From: Marinobacter lutaoensis
GTDB lineage: Bacteria; Pseudomonadota; Gammaproteobacteria; Pseudomonadales; Oleiphilaceae
Assembly (NCBI RefSeq): GCF_001981305.1
Contig: NZ_MSCW01000007.1
Location: 310,001 to 374,000, forward strand
DNA: 64,000 nt
Direction: 5' to 3'
A program made the position numbers and the translations under genes. Below, one piece after another: positions 9,341-17,016 of this stretch. The stretch's first letter is position 1. Each line of letters begins with the position of its first letter. The notes under the pieces are model-generated. The model was given only the letters and a program-made list of their open reading frames with translations, searched no databases and was not told the DNA's origin.

Positions 9341-9925
9341 CTAGCCTTTTTCCTTCCAGCCGTCGTCGTTGAGCACGGAGCCGACCGTCAGCACCGGCGA
9401 GGCGTCGATATCATCAGCATCCATCATGTTGGCCACCCGCTGCAGCGCCGCCAGGATCATGGTCTGCTCCCATTCATCCAGACTCTGGAACTTCTTGATG
9501 AAGTCCTCCTGCAACGGGTTGGGCGCCCGGGCCAGCAGCTCAGCCCCGGCCTCGGTGAGATGGGCATGCACCTTGCGCTTGTCCTTGGTGCTCCGCACCC
9601 GGTACACCAGCTTGCGGTGTTCCAGACGGTCCAGGATGGTGGTGACCGTGGCCTGACTCAGGCTGACCTTATCGGCGATGGTGCCGATGGTCACCTCGCC
9701 CAGATCGCGAATGGTCCGCATGATCAGTAGCTGGGGACCGGTCAGCCCGGCGTGCTTGCTCAAGCGCTTGGAGTGCAGATCCGTAGCCCGGATCACGCGC
9801 CTAAGCGCAACCAATACCTGCTCGTAGTTGTTCACCGCGTTACTCCGATCGGGGGCCAGTGCCCGGCCTGGACTGGATTCGGCGCCCGCCCCCGTGACCG
9901 AGTGCGCCCGCTCGCGACTCGCCAT
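9341..9925 (-). CDS. MarR family transcriptional regulator
   Basis: Winged-helix DNA-binding protein of 194 residues. The MarR core is clear: GEVTIGTIADKVSLSQATVT (helix-turn-helix), then ILDRLEHRKLVYR and the wing with the family signature RSTKDKRKVHAHLTEAG. A 30-residue N-terminal extension and a C-terminal tail ending DDGWKEKG are less conserved. I chose the ATG at 9925 because GGGG lies seven bases upstream; a TTG at 9946 has no such site. Nothing adjacent identifies its target or ligand. It is divergent from the TPR gene, and an inverted repeat in their shared spacer is a possible binding site. Confidence 0.9.
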   Translation of the reverse strand: MASRERAHSVTGAGAESSPGRALAPDRSNAVNNYEQVLVALRRVIRATDLHSKRLSKHAGLTGPQLLIMRTIRDLGEVTIGTIADKVSLSQATVTTILDRLEHRKLVYRVRSTKDKRKVHAHLTEAGAELLARAPNPLQEDFIKKFQSLDEWEQTMILAALQRVANMMDADDIDASPVLTVGSVLNDDGWKEKG

Positions 9926-9973
9926 CGACACGCCCCATCCTGACAATCCAACACATTATTTACAGCACTAATG

Positions 9974-10018
9974 ATTACAGGTCTTTATACCAGAAAATGC
10001 AAGTGGGCACTTCCACTT
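9974..10018 (-). promoter_or_regulatory. Candidate marR promoter with overlapping inverted repeat
   Basis: On the minus strand TTGCAT, 17 bases, TGTAAT forms a modest sigma70 promoter. AAGTGG (10001-10006) and CCACTT (10013-10018) form an inverted repeat touching the -35, a natural place for an autorepressor. The pairing is by eye only. Confidence 0.35.
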
Positions 10019-10122
10019 AGCGGCTCCGGCACCCGGCTGCGCGACCGCCCGCCGTTCATTCCGAGCGCCGCTATGCTAAGGTCAAGGGTTTTCAACCCAC
10101 CCTGCCACACGGATGCAGCACC

Positions 10123-11082
10123 ATGACATCACGCGACACGCGCCGTTTCCGGCAACTTCCACACCGGCTCCTGCTCGCCGGCTTGGCGCTGGCCACCCTG
10201 CTGGGGACGGGGGCCGCCCGGGCCCAGGGTGCCGACGAGCCCCCACCGGAGCGCAAAGATATCACGTCCGAGGACGTGGCGGCTGCCCTTTCCGATCTGG
10301 ACGAGCCAATGTACACGCCGTTCATCGAGCTGTACCTGCTGGAGGAAAGCAAGGCGCTGCGCAAGGAAATGATGGACACCCGCGCCGAGCTGATCGAGAA
10401 AGTGGTCGACAAGGAGCTGACGGTGGCGGACAAGACCATGTCCTACGCCACCGACACCGTCACCTACTTCTTCTATCTGATCGCCGGCGCCACCTCCATT
10501 CTGGTGGTGATTGGCTGGAATTCCATCCGGGACATGCGCAACCAGCTGGCCAGCGTCGCCGAAAAGCGGGTCAACGAACTGGTGGTGGAGTACGAACGTC
10601 GCCTCAAGGCCATCGAGGAACAGCTGCAGCAGAAGTCCGACATCATCCAGCAGAACCAGGAAGAAATCGAACGCACCAATGAGGTGCACTCGCTCTGGCT
10701 TAAAGCAAGCCAGGAGACCTCCCAACAGAACAAGATTGCCGCATACGACCGCATCCTGGACCTGCGTCCCGACGACGTCGAGGCACTGAGCTACAAGGCC
10801 GACGCGGTGCTGGAATTGCAAGAGCCCCTGTGGGCCATTAGTCTGTGCCAGAGAGCGCTCAAGCTGGACCCCGACAATGGCCACGCCCATTACCAGCTGG
10901 CCTGCGCCTACGCAGAGATTGGCCGATGGGAGGATGCCGTCAGCACGCTGGAAAAAGCCATCCGGATTTCCGAGGCTTACCGGGACGACGCCTCGGTGGA
11001 CCCGAGCTTTGCCCAGCTGCACGACCACGACAACTTCCGGGCCCTGGTCTTCCCGGACCAGGACGACAGCAACCACACGTGA
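10123..11082 (+). CDS. Membrane-anchored coiled-coil TPR protein, function unknown
   Basis: A protein of 319 residues I cannot name. Residues 1-35 look like a signal peptide (hydrophobic 15-30, cleavage near ARA-QG). Residues 112-131 form a transmembrane segment (TYFFYLIAGATSILVVIGW). Residues 137-190 are strongly coiled-coil (Glu/Gln/Lys-rich). Residues 200-285 carry two or three TPR units (AAYDRILDLRPDDVEALSYK, AISLCQRALKLDPDNGHAHYQLA, ending EDAVSTLEKAI). The architecture suggests a scaffold at the inner membrane. GGA lies nine bases before the ATG. It is flanked by unrelated genes in opposite or separate transcription units, so context does not help. Confidence 0.75.
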   Translation: MTSRDTRRFRQLPHRLLLAGLALATLLGTGAARAQGADEPPPERKDITSEDVAAALSDLDEPMYTPFIELYLLEESKALRKEMMDTRAELIEKVVDKELTVADKTMSYATDTVTYFFYLIAGATSILVVIGWNSIRDMRNQLASVAEKRVNELVVEYERRLKAIEEQLQQKSDIIQQNQEEIERTNEVHSLWLKASQETSQQNKIAAYDRILDLRPDDVEALSYKADAVLELQEPLWAISLCQRALKLDPDNGHAHYQLACAYAEIGRWEDAVSTLEKAIRISEAYRDDASVDPSFAQLHDHDNFRALVFPDQDDSNHT

Positions 11083-11169
11083 CACGGTCCAGTCAGGCAC
11101 GGGGTTTGCTTACAGCGTTCCCAGACGGGGCCATCCGGCCCCAAACATTGTTGTGTTTGCAGAAAGTTG

Positions 11170-11181
11170 TGTTCCGGAACA
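11170..11181. promoter_or_regulatory. Perfect 12-bp palindrome upstream of the livJ promoter
   Basis: TGTTCCGGAACA, ending 18 bases before the -35 hexamer. Placement is typical of an activator or repressor dimer site; the cognate regulator is unknown. Confidence 0.4.
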
Positions 11182-11199
11182 AACACTGGTCCGATCTGC

Positions 11200-11228
11200 T
11201 TGACAACCGGCAGTCCGTGGTGTATGTT
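11200..11228 (+). promoter_or_regulatory. Sigma70 promoter of the liv operon
   Basis: Perfect -35 TTGACA, 17-base spacer, -10 TATGTT, about 45 bases before the livJ ATG. Confidence 0.8.
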
Positions 11229-11278
11229 TAACTCTCTGAGAACACAAGAATAACCCTGAACCTAACAGGACTGACCCG

Positions 11279-12391
11279 ATGACAATCTCAGTAAAAAAAC
11301 TCGCAACAGCGGTTAGCGCTTCCATTGCCCTGATGGCCGCAGGCCAGGCAGCAGCAGAGATCCAGATTGGCATTGCAGGCCCCATGACCGGCCCCGTGGC
11401 CCAGTATGGCGACATGCAATTCTCCGGAGCCCGCATGGCCATTGAGCAGATCAACGCCAACGGCGGTGTCATGGGCGAAAAACTGGTTGGCGTCGAGTAC
11501 GACGACGTCTGTGACCCGAAACAGGCCGTCACCGTGGCCAACAGCCTGGTCAACGACGGTGTTCGCTTCGTGGTCGGCCACCTGTGCTCCAGCTCCACCC
11601 AGCCGGCCTCCGACATTTACGAGGACGAGGGCGTGCTGATGATCACCCCGGCCTCCACCAACCCGGAAATCACCGAACGCGGCTACGAGCTGGTGTTCCG
11701 CACCATCGGCCTGGACAGCATGCAGGGCCCCGTCGCCGGTAACTACATCGCCAGCCAGAATCCCAAGCGCGTGGCCATCGTCCACGACAAGCAGCAGTAT
11801 GGCGAGGGCATTGCCACCGCGGTGCGTGACACCCTGCAGGCCAAGGGCGTTGAAATCGCCATGTTCGAGGGGATCACCGCCGGTGACAAGGACTTCTCTT
11901 CCCTCATCACCAAGCTCAAACAAGCCGACGTCGACTATGTCTACTACGGCGGCTACCACCCCGAACTGGGCCTGATCCTGCGCCAGGCACGCCAGGCCGA
12001 CCTGGACGCCAAGTTCATGGGCCCCGAGGGCGTGGGTAACAAGGACATCAACACCATTGCCGGTGAAGCCGCCGAAGGGCTGTTGGTCACCCTGCCGCCC
12101 AGCTTCGATGAAAAGGCGGAAAACCAGGAGCTGGTCAAGGCATTCCAGGCCAAGGGCGAGGACCCTTCCGGCCCGTTCGTGCTGACCTCCTACACCGCGG
12201 TCCAGCTGATTGCCGACGGCATCAAGCAGGCGGGTTCCTCCGATCCGTACGAAGTCGCCAAGGCGCTGCACAGCGGCACCTTCCAGACGCCGATCGGAAC
12301 CGTTCAGTACGACGAGAAGGGCGACATGAAGTCGTTTGAGTTCGTCGTCTACGAATGGCATTCAGACGGCAGCAAAACTCCGGTAAACTGA
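11279..12391 (+). CDS. livJ: Branched-chain amino acid ABC transporter, periplasmic binding protein
   Basis: Periplasmic solute receptor of the HAAT (LIV) family, 370 residues. A Sec signal peptide covers about residues 1-26 (KKLATAVSASIALMAAGQAAA, cleaved before EIQIG). The mature protein begins IGIAGPMTGPVAQYGDMQ, and VVGHLCSSSTQPASDIYEDEGVLMI is typical of the ligand cleft of Leu/Ile/Val receptors. GHLCSSST supplies the serine/threonine ligands that grip the amino acid alpha groups. It is first in livJHMGF. A terminator-like hairpin follows it, which should give more receptor than permease. AGGA is nine bases before the ATG. Confidence 0.95.
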   Translation: MTISVKKLATAVSASIALMAAGQAAAEIQIGIAGPMTGPVAQYGDMQFSGARMAIEQINANGGVMGEKLVGVEYDDVCDPKQAVTVANSLVNDGVRFVVGHLCSSSTQPASDIYEDEGVLMITPASTNPEITERGYELVFRTIGLDSMQGPVAGNYIASQNPKRVAIVHDKQQYGEGIATAVRDTLQAKGVEIAMFEGITAGDKDFSSLITKLKQADVDYVYYGGYHPELGLILRQARQADLDAKFMGPEGVGNKDINTIAGEAAEGLLVTLPPSFDEKAENQELVKAFQAKGEDPSGPFVLTSYTAVQLIADGIKQAGSSDPYEVAKALHSGTFQTPIGTVQYDEKGDMKSFEFVVYEWHSDGSKTPVN

Positions 12392-12424
12392 GCCGAAATC
12401 GTTAACAAACGGTAATCATGAGAG

Positions 12425-12459
12425 CACCTTCTCACCGCGATCCGGGAGAAGGTGTTTTT
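12425..12459 (+). terminator. Terminator-like hairpin between livJ and livH
   Basis: Nine-bp stem CACCTTCTC / GAGAAGGTG followed directly by TTTTT. It probably attenuates transcription between the receptor gene and the permease genes. Confidence 0.75.
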
Positions 12460-12554
12460 CTAGGCTTCTGTCGATCCTTGCCCTCCGGCGGCCCGGATAT
12501 CCCGGCTCGCCGGCACGGGAAGCGGAGGGAGCGGGCTATCGGAGTTCACTAACA

Positions 12555-13478
12555 ATGCAAGACCTCCTCTATTTCTCTCAACAGCTCATCAATGGGCTCA
12601 CGATCGGGAGCACCTACGCCCTGATCGCCATTGGCTACACCATGGTGTATGGCATCATCGGGATGATCAACTTCGCCCATGGTGAAATCTACATGATCGG
12701 CGCCTACACCGCGCTGATCGCCATCACCGGCCTCGCCACCCTCGGCATCACCTGGCTGCCCCTGGTTCTGATCGTCGCGCTCATCTGCGCCATGATCGTC
12801 GCCAGTTCCATGGGCTGGGCCGTGGAGCGAGTGGCCTATCGGCCGGTCCGGGGCAAACACCGGCTGATCCCTCTGATCTCGGCCATCGGGATGTCCATCT
12901 TCCTGCAGAACTACGTGCACCTGGCACAGGGTTCCCGCAACATCGGCTTCCCGGCCCTGATCCAGGGCGGCTTCCTGTTCGGTTCCCCCGACACCTTCCA
13001 GATGTCCCTGTCCTACATGCAGATCACCATCTTTATCACCACCCTCATCTGCATGTCCGCCCTGACCCTGTTCATCTCCCGCTCCCGCATCGGCCGGGCC
13101 TGCCGGGCAGTGTCCCAGGATCTGGGCATGGCCAATCTGTTGGGTATCGACACCAACCGAATCATCTCCGCCACCTTTGTCATCGGCGCCGCGCTGGCGG
13201 CCGTGGCCGGGCTGCTCCTGGGCATGTATTACGGTTCGATCGATCCGCTGTTCGGTTTCATCGCTGGCCTGAAGGCCTTTACCGCCGCCGTGCTGGGGGG
13301 TATCGGCAGTATTCCGGGCGCCATGCTCGGCGGTCTGATCCTGGGGGTGGCGGAAAGCCTGACCTCCGGCTACCTCAGCGGCGAATACAAGGACGTGGTG
13401 TCATTCAGCCTGCTGATCCTCATCCTGTTGTTCAAACCCACCGGCCTGCTTGGCAAACCGGAGGTTGAGAAGATCTAA
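12555..13478 (+). CDS. livH: Branched-chain amino acid ABC transporter, permease
   Basis: Inner-membrane permease of 307 residues with about eight hydrophobic segments. The N-terminus ([38 protein letters not shown]) is the LivH signature, and the EAA-like cytoplasmic loop lies in the [23 protein letters not shown] region. It pairs with LivM to form the import channel. The livH stop and livM start overlap by one base (TAATG), implying translational coupling and equal amounts. GGAG is 11 bases before the ATG. Confidence 0.95.
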   Translation: MQDLLYFSQQLINGLTIGSTYALIAIGYTMVYGIIGMINFAHGEIYMIGAYTALIAITGLATLGITWLPLVLIVALICAMIVASSMGWAVERVAYRPVRGKHRLIPLISAIGMSIFLQNYVHLAQGSRNIGFPALIQGGFLFGSPDTFQMSLSYMQITIFITTLICMSALTLFISRSRIGRACRAVSQDLGMANLLGIDTNRIISATFVIGAALAAVAGLLLGMYYGSIDPLFGFIAGLKAFTAAVLGGIGSIPGAMLGGLILGVAESLTSGYLSGEYKDVVSFSLLILILLFKPTGLLGKPEVEKI

Positions 13479-14746
13479 TGGCGGCTCACAAAATCAAGCA
13501 CGCACTGTTCTGCGCGCTGATCACCCTGATCATTTCCTACCCGATCCTCGGCCTGAATCTTGAGGCCCAGGGCATCAACGTCACCCTGAGCGGGGCCGAC
13601 GCCGGCACCCTGATGCTGGTATTTCTGGCCGCTGTCCTGGTGTTTCTGTTCCAGCTGTTCCGGGACCACATCATGGGCAAGGTCCGGGCGCTGCCGTTCC
13701 TGCAGCCGTCCCAGCGGGAAGCCATGGCCGAGAACAAGCGGGCCCGGATCGAGTCCTGGGTCATCACCGGCATCGTGGTGCTGGCGCTGTTCTGGCCGTT
13801 CTTCGTGTCCCGGGGCGCGGTGGACCTGGCCACCCTGGTGCTGATCTACATCATGCTGGGCCTGGGCCTGAACGTGGTGGTGGGCCTGGCCGGCCTGCTG
13901 GACCTTGGCTACGTGGCGTTCTACGCCGTCGGTGCCTATACCTTCGCCCTGCTGTCCCAGTACGTTGGGATTTCCTTCTGGATGTCGCTGCCCATCGGCG
14001 CCTGTCTGGCGGCCCTGTTCGGTCTGGTGCTGGGTTTCCCGGTACTGCGCCTGCGCGGCGACTATCTGGCGATCGTTACCCTCGGCTTCGGCGAGATCAT
14101 CCGCATCCTGCTGAACAACTGGACCAGCCTTACCGGCGGCCCGAACGGCATCGGCGGCATTCCGGAGCCGACCCTGTTCGGCATGGAGTTCGGCCGCAGG
14201 GTCAAAGGGGAAGGCAACACCTCGTTCCATGAGACGTTCGGCATCGCCTACTCCAGCGAACACAAGGTGATTTTCTTGTACCTGATCGCACTGCTGCTGG
14301 CGGTGTTCACCGCCCTGGTGATCCGGCGGCTGATGCGCATGCCGGTGGGACGTGCCTGGGAAGCCCTGCGCGAGGACGAAATCGCGGCACGCTCTCTGGG
14401 CTTGAGCCGGACCGCGGTGAAGCTCTCTGCCTTCACCATCGGTGCCTTCTTCGCCGGCTTTGCCGGTACCGTGTTCGCGTCCAAGCAGGGCTTCATCAGC
14501 CCCGAGTCCTTCGTCTTCCTGGAGTCCGCCATCGTCCTGGCCATCGTGGTTCTGGGCGGCATGGGCTCGCAGATTGGCGTCATCCTGGCGGCCACCGCGG
14601 TCACCATCCTGCCCGAGCTGGCCCGGGAGTTCTCGGAATACCGGATGCTGGTGTTCGGTGCCGCCATGGTACTGATGATGATCTGGCGCCCGCAGGGGCT
14701 GATGCCCATGCGCCGCATGCACATTGAGCTGAAAGGGCAGGAGTGA
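13478..14746 (+). CDS. livM: Branched-chain amino acid ABC transporter, permease
   Basis: Second inner-membrane permease, 422 residues, close in length to E. coli LivM. An N-terminal extension of about 110 residues carries two hydrophobic helices. The conserved core begins near [35 protein letters not shown], and the second signature is [21 protein letters not shown]. The C-terminus is [15 protein letters not shown]. Its start overlaps the livH stop and livG follows after six bases, so it is mid-operon. Confidence 0.95.
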   Translation: MAAHKIKHALFCALITLIISYPILGLNLEAQGINVTLSGADAGTLMLVFLAAVLVFLFQLFRDHIMGKVRALPFLQPSQREAMAENKRARIESWVITGIVVLALFWPFFVSRGAVDLATLVLIYIMLGLGLNVVVGLAGLLDLGYVAFYAVGAYTFALLSQYVGISFWMSLPIGACLAALFGLVLGFPVLRLRGDYLAIVTLGFGEIIRILLNNWTSLTGGPNGIGGIPEPTLFGMEFGRRVKGEGNTSFHETFGIAYSSEHKVIFLYLIALLLAVFTALVIRRLMRMPVGRAWEALREDEIAARSLGLSRTAVKLSAFTIGAFFAGFAGTVFASKQGFISPESFVFLESAIVLAIVVLGGMGSQIGVILAATAVTILPELAREFSEYRMLVFGAAMVLMMIWRPQGLMPMRRMHIELKGQE

Positions 14747-14752
14747 CGGCAG

Positions 14753-15508
14753 ATGCTTGAAGTGAAGAATCTCTCCATGCGCTTCGGCGGCCTGCTGGCG
14801 GTGGACCAAGTAACCCTGGACGTCAAGGAGCGCGAGATCGTTTCCATCATCGGCCCCAACGGGGCCGGCAAAACCACGGTGTTCAACTGCATCAGCGGCT
14901 TCTACCGGCCGACCGGTGGCAAGATCCTGTTCCGGGGGCAGGAAATCCAGGGCAAGCCCGACTACAAGATTTCCCGCCTGGGCATGGTCCGCACCTTCCA
15001 GCACGTCCGTCTGTTCAACAGCATGACGGTGGTGGAAAACCTGTTGGTGGCCCAGCACCGGCACCTGAACACCAACCTGCTCGCGGGCTTGGTCCGCACG
15101 CCCGACTATCGCGCCCGGGAGAAAAAATCCCTGGAGCGGGCCCGCTACTGGCTGGAACGGGTGGGGCTGATCGATCTCGCCAACCGGGAAGCCGGCAACC
15201 TGGCCTACGGCCAGCAGCGGCGCCTGGAAATCGCCCGCTGCATGGTCACCGAACCGACGCTGCTGATGCTGGACGAACCCGCGGCCGGCCTCAACCCGGC
15301 CGAAACCCGCGACCTCGACCAGCTGATCGTCAGCCTGAAGGAGGACTACAACGTCTCAGTGCTGCTGATCGAGCACGACATGAGTCTGGTGATGGGCATT
15401 TCCGACAGGATCAACGTCATCAACCAGGGCCGCCCCCTGGCCAGTGGCACCCCGGAGGAAATCCGCCAGAACGACGACGTGATCAAAGCCTACCTGGGCG
15501 AGGCCTGA
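14753..15508 (+). CDS. livG: Branched-chain amino acid ABC transporter, ATP-binding protein
   Basis: One of two distinct ATPases that power the liv importer on the cytoplasmic face, 251 residues. Walker A is GPNGAGKTT (near 36-44), the Q-loop is in TFQHVRLFNSMTVVENL, the ABC signature is NLAYGQQRRLEIAR (AYGQQ replaces the common LSGGQ, as is usual for LivG) and Walker B is LLMLDEPAAGLNP. The switch histidine is in LLIEHDMSLVM. GGAG is nine bases before the ATG. Confidence 0.96.
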   Translation: MLEVKNLSMRFGGLLAVDQVTLDVKEREIVSIIGPNGAGKTTVFNCISGFYRPTGGKILFRGQEIQGKPDYKISRLGMVRTFQHVRLFNSMTVVENLLVAQHRHLNTNLLAGLVRTPDYRAREKKSLERARYWLERVGLIDLANREAGNLAYGQQRRLEIARCMVTEPTLLMLDEPAAGLNPAETRDLDQLIVSLKEDYNVSVLLIEHDMSLVMGISDRINVINQGRPLASGTPEEIRQNDDVIKAYLGEA

Positions 15509-15517
15509 GGAAGAACC

Positions 15518-16219
15518 ATGCTAGTACTTGAAAACGTTCATACCCATTATGGGAAAATCGAGGCGCTGCACGGGGTTTCCGTCGAAGTAAACAAGGGGGA
15601 GATCGTTTCCCTGATCGGTGCCAACGGCGCCGGCAAGACGACCCTGCTGATGACCGTCTGTGGCAGCCCGCAGGCAAGCTCGGGACGGGTCATCCTGGAA
15701 GGCCGGGACATTACCCACGAGCCCACGGCGCAGATCATGCGCTCAGGCATAGCCATCGTGCCCGAGGGCCGGCGCATCTTTTCCGGCCTGACCGTTGAGG
15801 AAAACCTGCACATGGGCGGCTTCTTCAACACCAAGGCGGAGATCCGCAAGAGCCAGGACTACGTCTACGAGCTCTTTCCCCGCCTGAAAGAGCGGGAGCA
15901 CCAGCGGGCCGGTACCATGTCCGGGGGCGAGCAGCAGATGCTCGCCATCGGCCGGGCCCTGATGAGCAAACCCCGCATGATCATCCTCGACGAACCCTCG
16001 CTGGGGCTGGCGCCGCTGGTCATCCAGCAGATCTTCGAGATCATCGGCCAGCTGCGGGACGAAGGCATCACGGTCTTTCTGGTGGAGCAGAACGCCCACC
16101 AGGCCCTGAACCTGGCGGACCGTGGCTACGTGCTGGAGACCGGACGGATCCGCCTACACGACACCGGCAAGAACCTGCTGGCCAACCCGGACGTGCGCAA
16201 CGCCTACCTGGGGGGATAA
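15518..16219 (+). CDS. livF: Branched-chain amino acid ABC transporter, ATP-binding protein
   Basis: Second ATPase of the liv importer, 233 residues, forming a heterodimer with LivG. Walker A is GANGAGKTT, the signature is TMSGGEQQMLAIGRAL, Walker B is MIILDEPSLGLAP and the switch region is VFLVEQNAHQAL, where Gln precedes the usual His position as is normal for LivF. Nine bases separate it from livG, with GAGGAAG as ribosome site. It is the last liv gene. Confidence 0.96.
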   Translation: MLVLENVHTHYGKIEALHGVSVEVNKGEIVSLIGANGAGKTTLLMTVCGSPQASSGRVILEGRDITHEPTAQIMRSGIAIVPEGRRIFSGLTVEENLHMGGFFNTKAEIRKSQDYVYELFPRLKEREHQRAGTMSGGEQQMLAIGRALMSKPRMIILDEPSLGLAPLVIQQIFEIIGQLRDEGITVFLVEQNAHQALNLADRGYVLETGRIRLHDTGKNLLANPDVRNAYLGG

Positions 16220-16274
16220 CCCCACCTCGCACCGGAGTGCAGCCCGGCTGCCTCCGGTTGCCCTCACCCGGCAC

Positions 16275-16293
16275 CGGCATGGGCCGTTTTTTT
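16275..16293 (+). terminator. Weak terminator after livF
   Basis: Short GC stem CGGC / GCCG with a four-base loop followed by seven T. The T-run is strong and the stem is short, so efficiency is uncertain. Confidence 0.4.
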
Positions 16294-16324
16294 CGACACA
16301 AATCAAACACTCACGATATTTCCC

Positions 16325-16353
16325 AGTTGCTTTTCCGAAAACTGGACTATACT
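16325..16353 (+). promoter_or_regulatory. Candidate promoter of the DUF3015 gene
   Basis: AGTTGC, 17 bases, TATACT. The -10 is good and the -35 poor. About 115 bases before the ATG at 16470. Confidence 0.45.
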
Positions 16354-16469
16354 CCGGGTTACGGTCTGACCTGTCTCCACAGGATCCTGTCAGGGCCGTT
16401 CCCGTCGGTCCGGCCTGGCCGGCCTGGCGGTCTATGCGACGACAGCTAAACCACAGAAAGGAGTGGATA

Positions 16470-16934
16470 ATGAAAAAACTGATCGCAGGTGCAATTCTTC
16501 TGGGTGCTTCTTCCATGGCCTTTGCTCAACCGGGCTGTGGCGTGGGTGCCATGATCTGGAAAGGACAATCCGGTATCGCGCCTCACGTGCTGGCGGCAAC
16601 CACCAATGGTACTTTCGGTAACCAGACCTTTGGTATGACCACCGGCACCCTGGGTTGCCAGACCAACGAGGCCGTCCAGTCCATGGCCATGTACATGGAC
16701 AGCAATATCGACAAAGTTGCCCGTGACATGTCCCGCGGTTCCGGTGAAAACCTCGACACCCTGGCGGTACTGCTGGGCGTCGAACAAGGTGACCGCGAAA
16801 CGTTCCGCAAGGTGCTGCAGGACAACTTCGCCACCATCTTCCCGAGCGCCGACACCACCTCCGGTGAAGCCATCGACGCCATCGTCGGTGTTCTGGAGCA
16901 GCACGAAGCGCTGAGCAAATACGTCGCGGCCTGA
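16470..16934 (+). CDS. DUF3015 family exported protein
   Basis: Small secreted protein of 154 residues with a classical Sec signal peptide (KKLIAGAILLGASSMAFA, cut before QPGCGVG). The mature part starts with the family features GCGVGAMIWKGQSG and TNGTFGNQTFGMTTGTLGC; two or three cysteines could form periplasmic disulfides. The C-terminal half is helical and acidic (SGENLDTLAVLLGVEQGDRETF). The family role is unknown to me. Its ribosome site AAAGGAG is strong, which suggests good expression. I discarded a longer upstream frame because it runs through non-coding sequence before this signal peptide. A DUF4105 protein and a lipoprotein hydrolase follow on the same strand. Confidence 0.85.
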   Translation: MKKLIAGAILLGASSMAFAQPGCGVGAMIWKGQSGIAPHVLAATTNGTFGNQTFGMTTGTLGCQTNEAVQSMAMYMDSNIDKVARDMSRGSGENLDTLAVLLGVEQGDRETFRKVLQDNFATIFPSADTTSGEAIDAIVGVLEQHEALSKYVAA

Positions 16935-16961
16935 TCCGCATCCGGCAAGGACGCACCACCC

Positions 16962-16979
16962 GGCGCCAGGGATGGCGCC
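16962..16979 (+). terminator. Hairpin after the DUF3015 gene
   Basis: Seven-bp stem GGCGCCA / TGGCGCC with a four-base loop followed by a C/T-rich tail ending TCTTTTCTTT. Possibly a partial terminator, since the next gene starts 38 bases later. Confidence 0.45.
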
Positions 16980-17016
16980 ACCACCCTCTTTTCTTTCAAC
17001 CGGACACGCAGGACCC

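Noticed and set aside
13475..15064. 529-codon minus-strand frame across livM/livG
   Set aside because: His/Gln/Asp-rich translation typical of an antisense shadow in high-GC DNA; the plus strand encodes complete liv proteins.
16122..16469. N-terminal extension of the DUF3015 frame
   Set aside because: It overlaps livF in another frame and crosses a terminator and promoter; the signal peptide at 16470 with AAAGGAG marks the real start.
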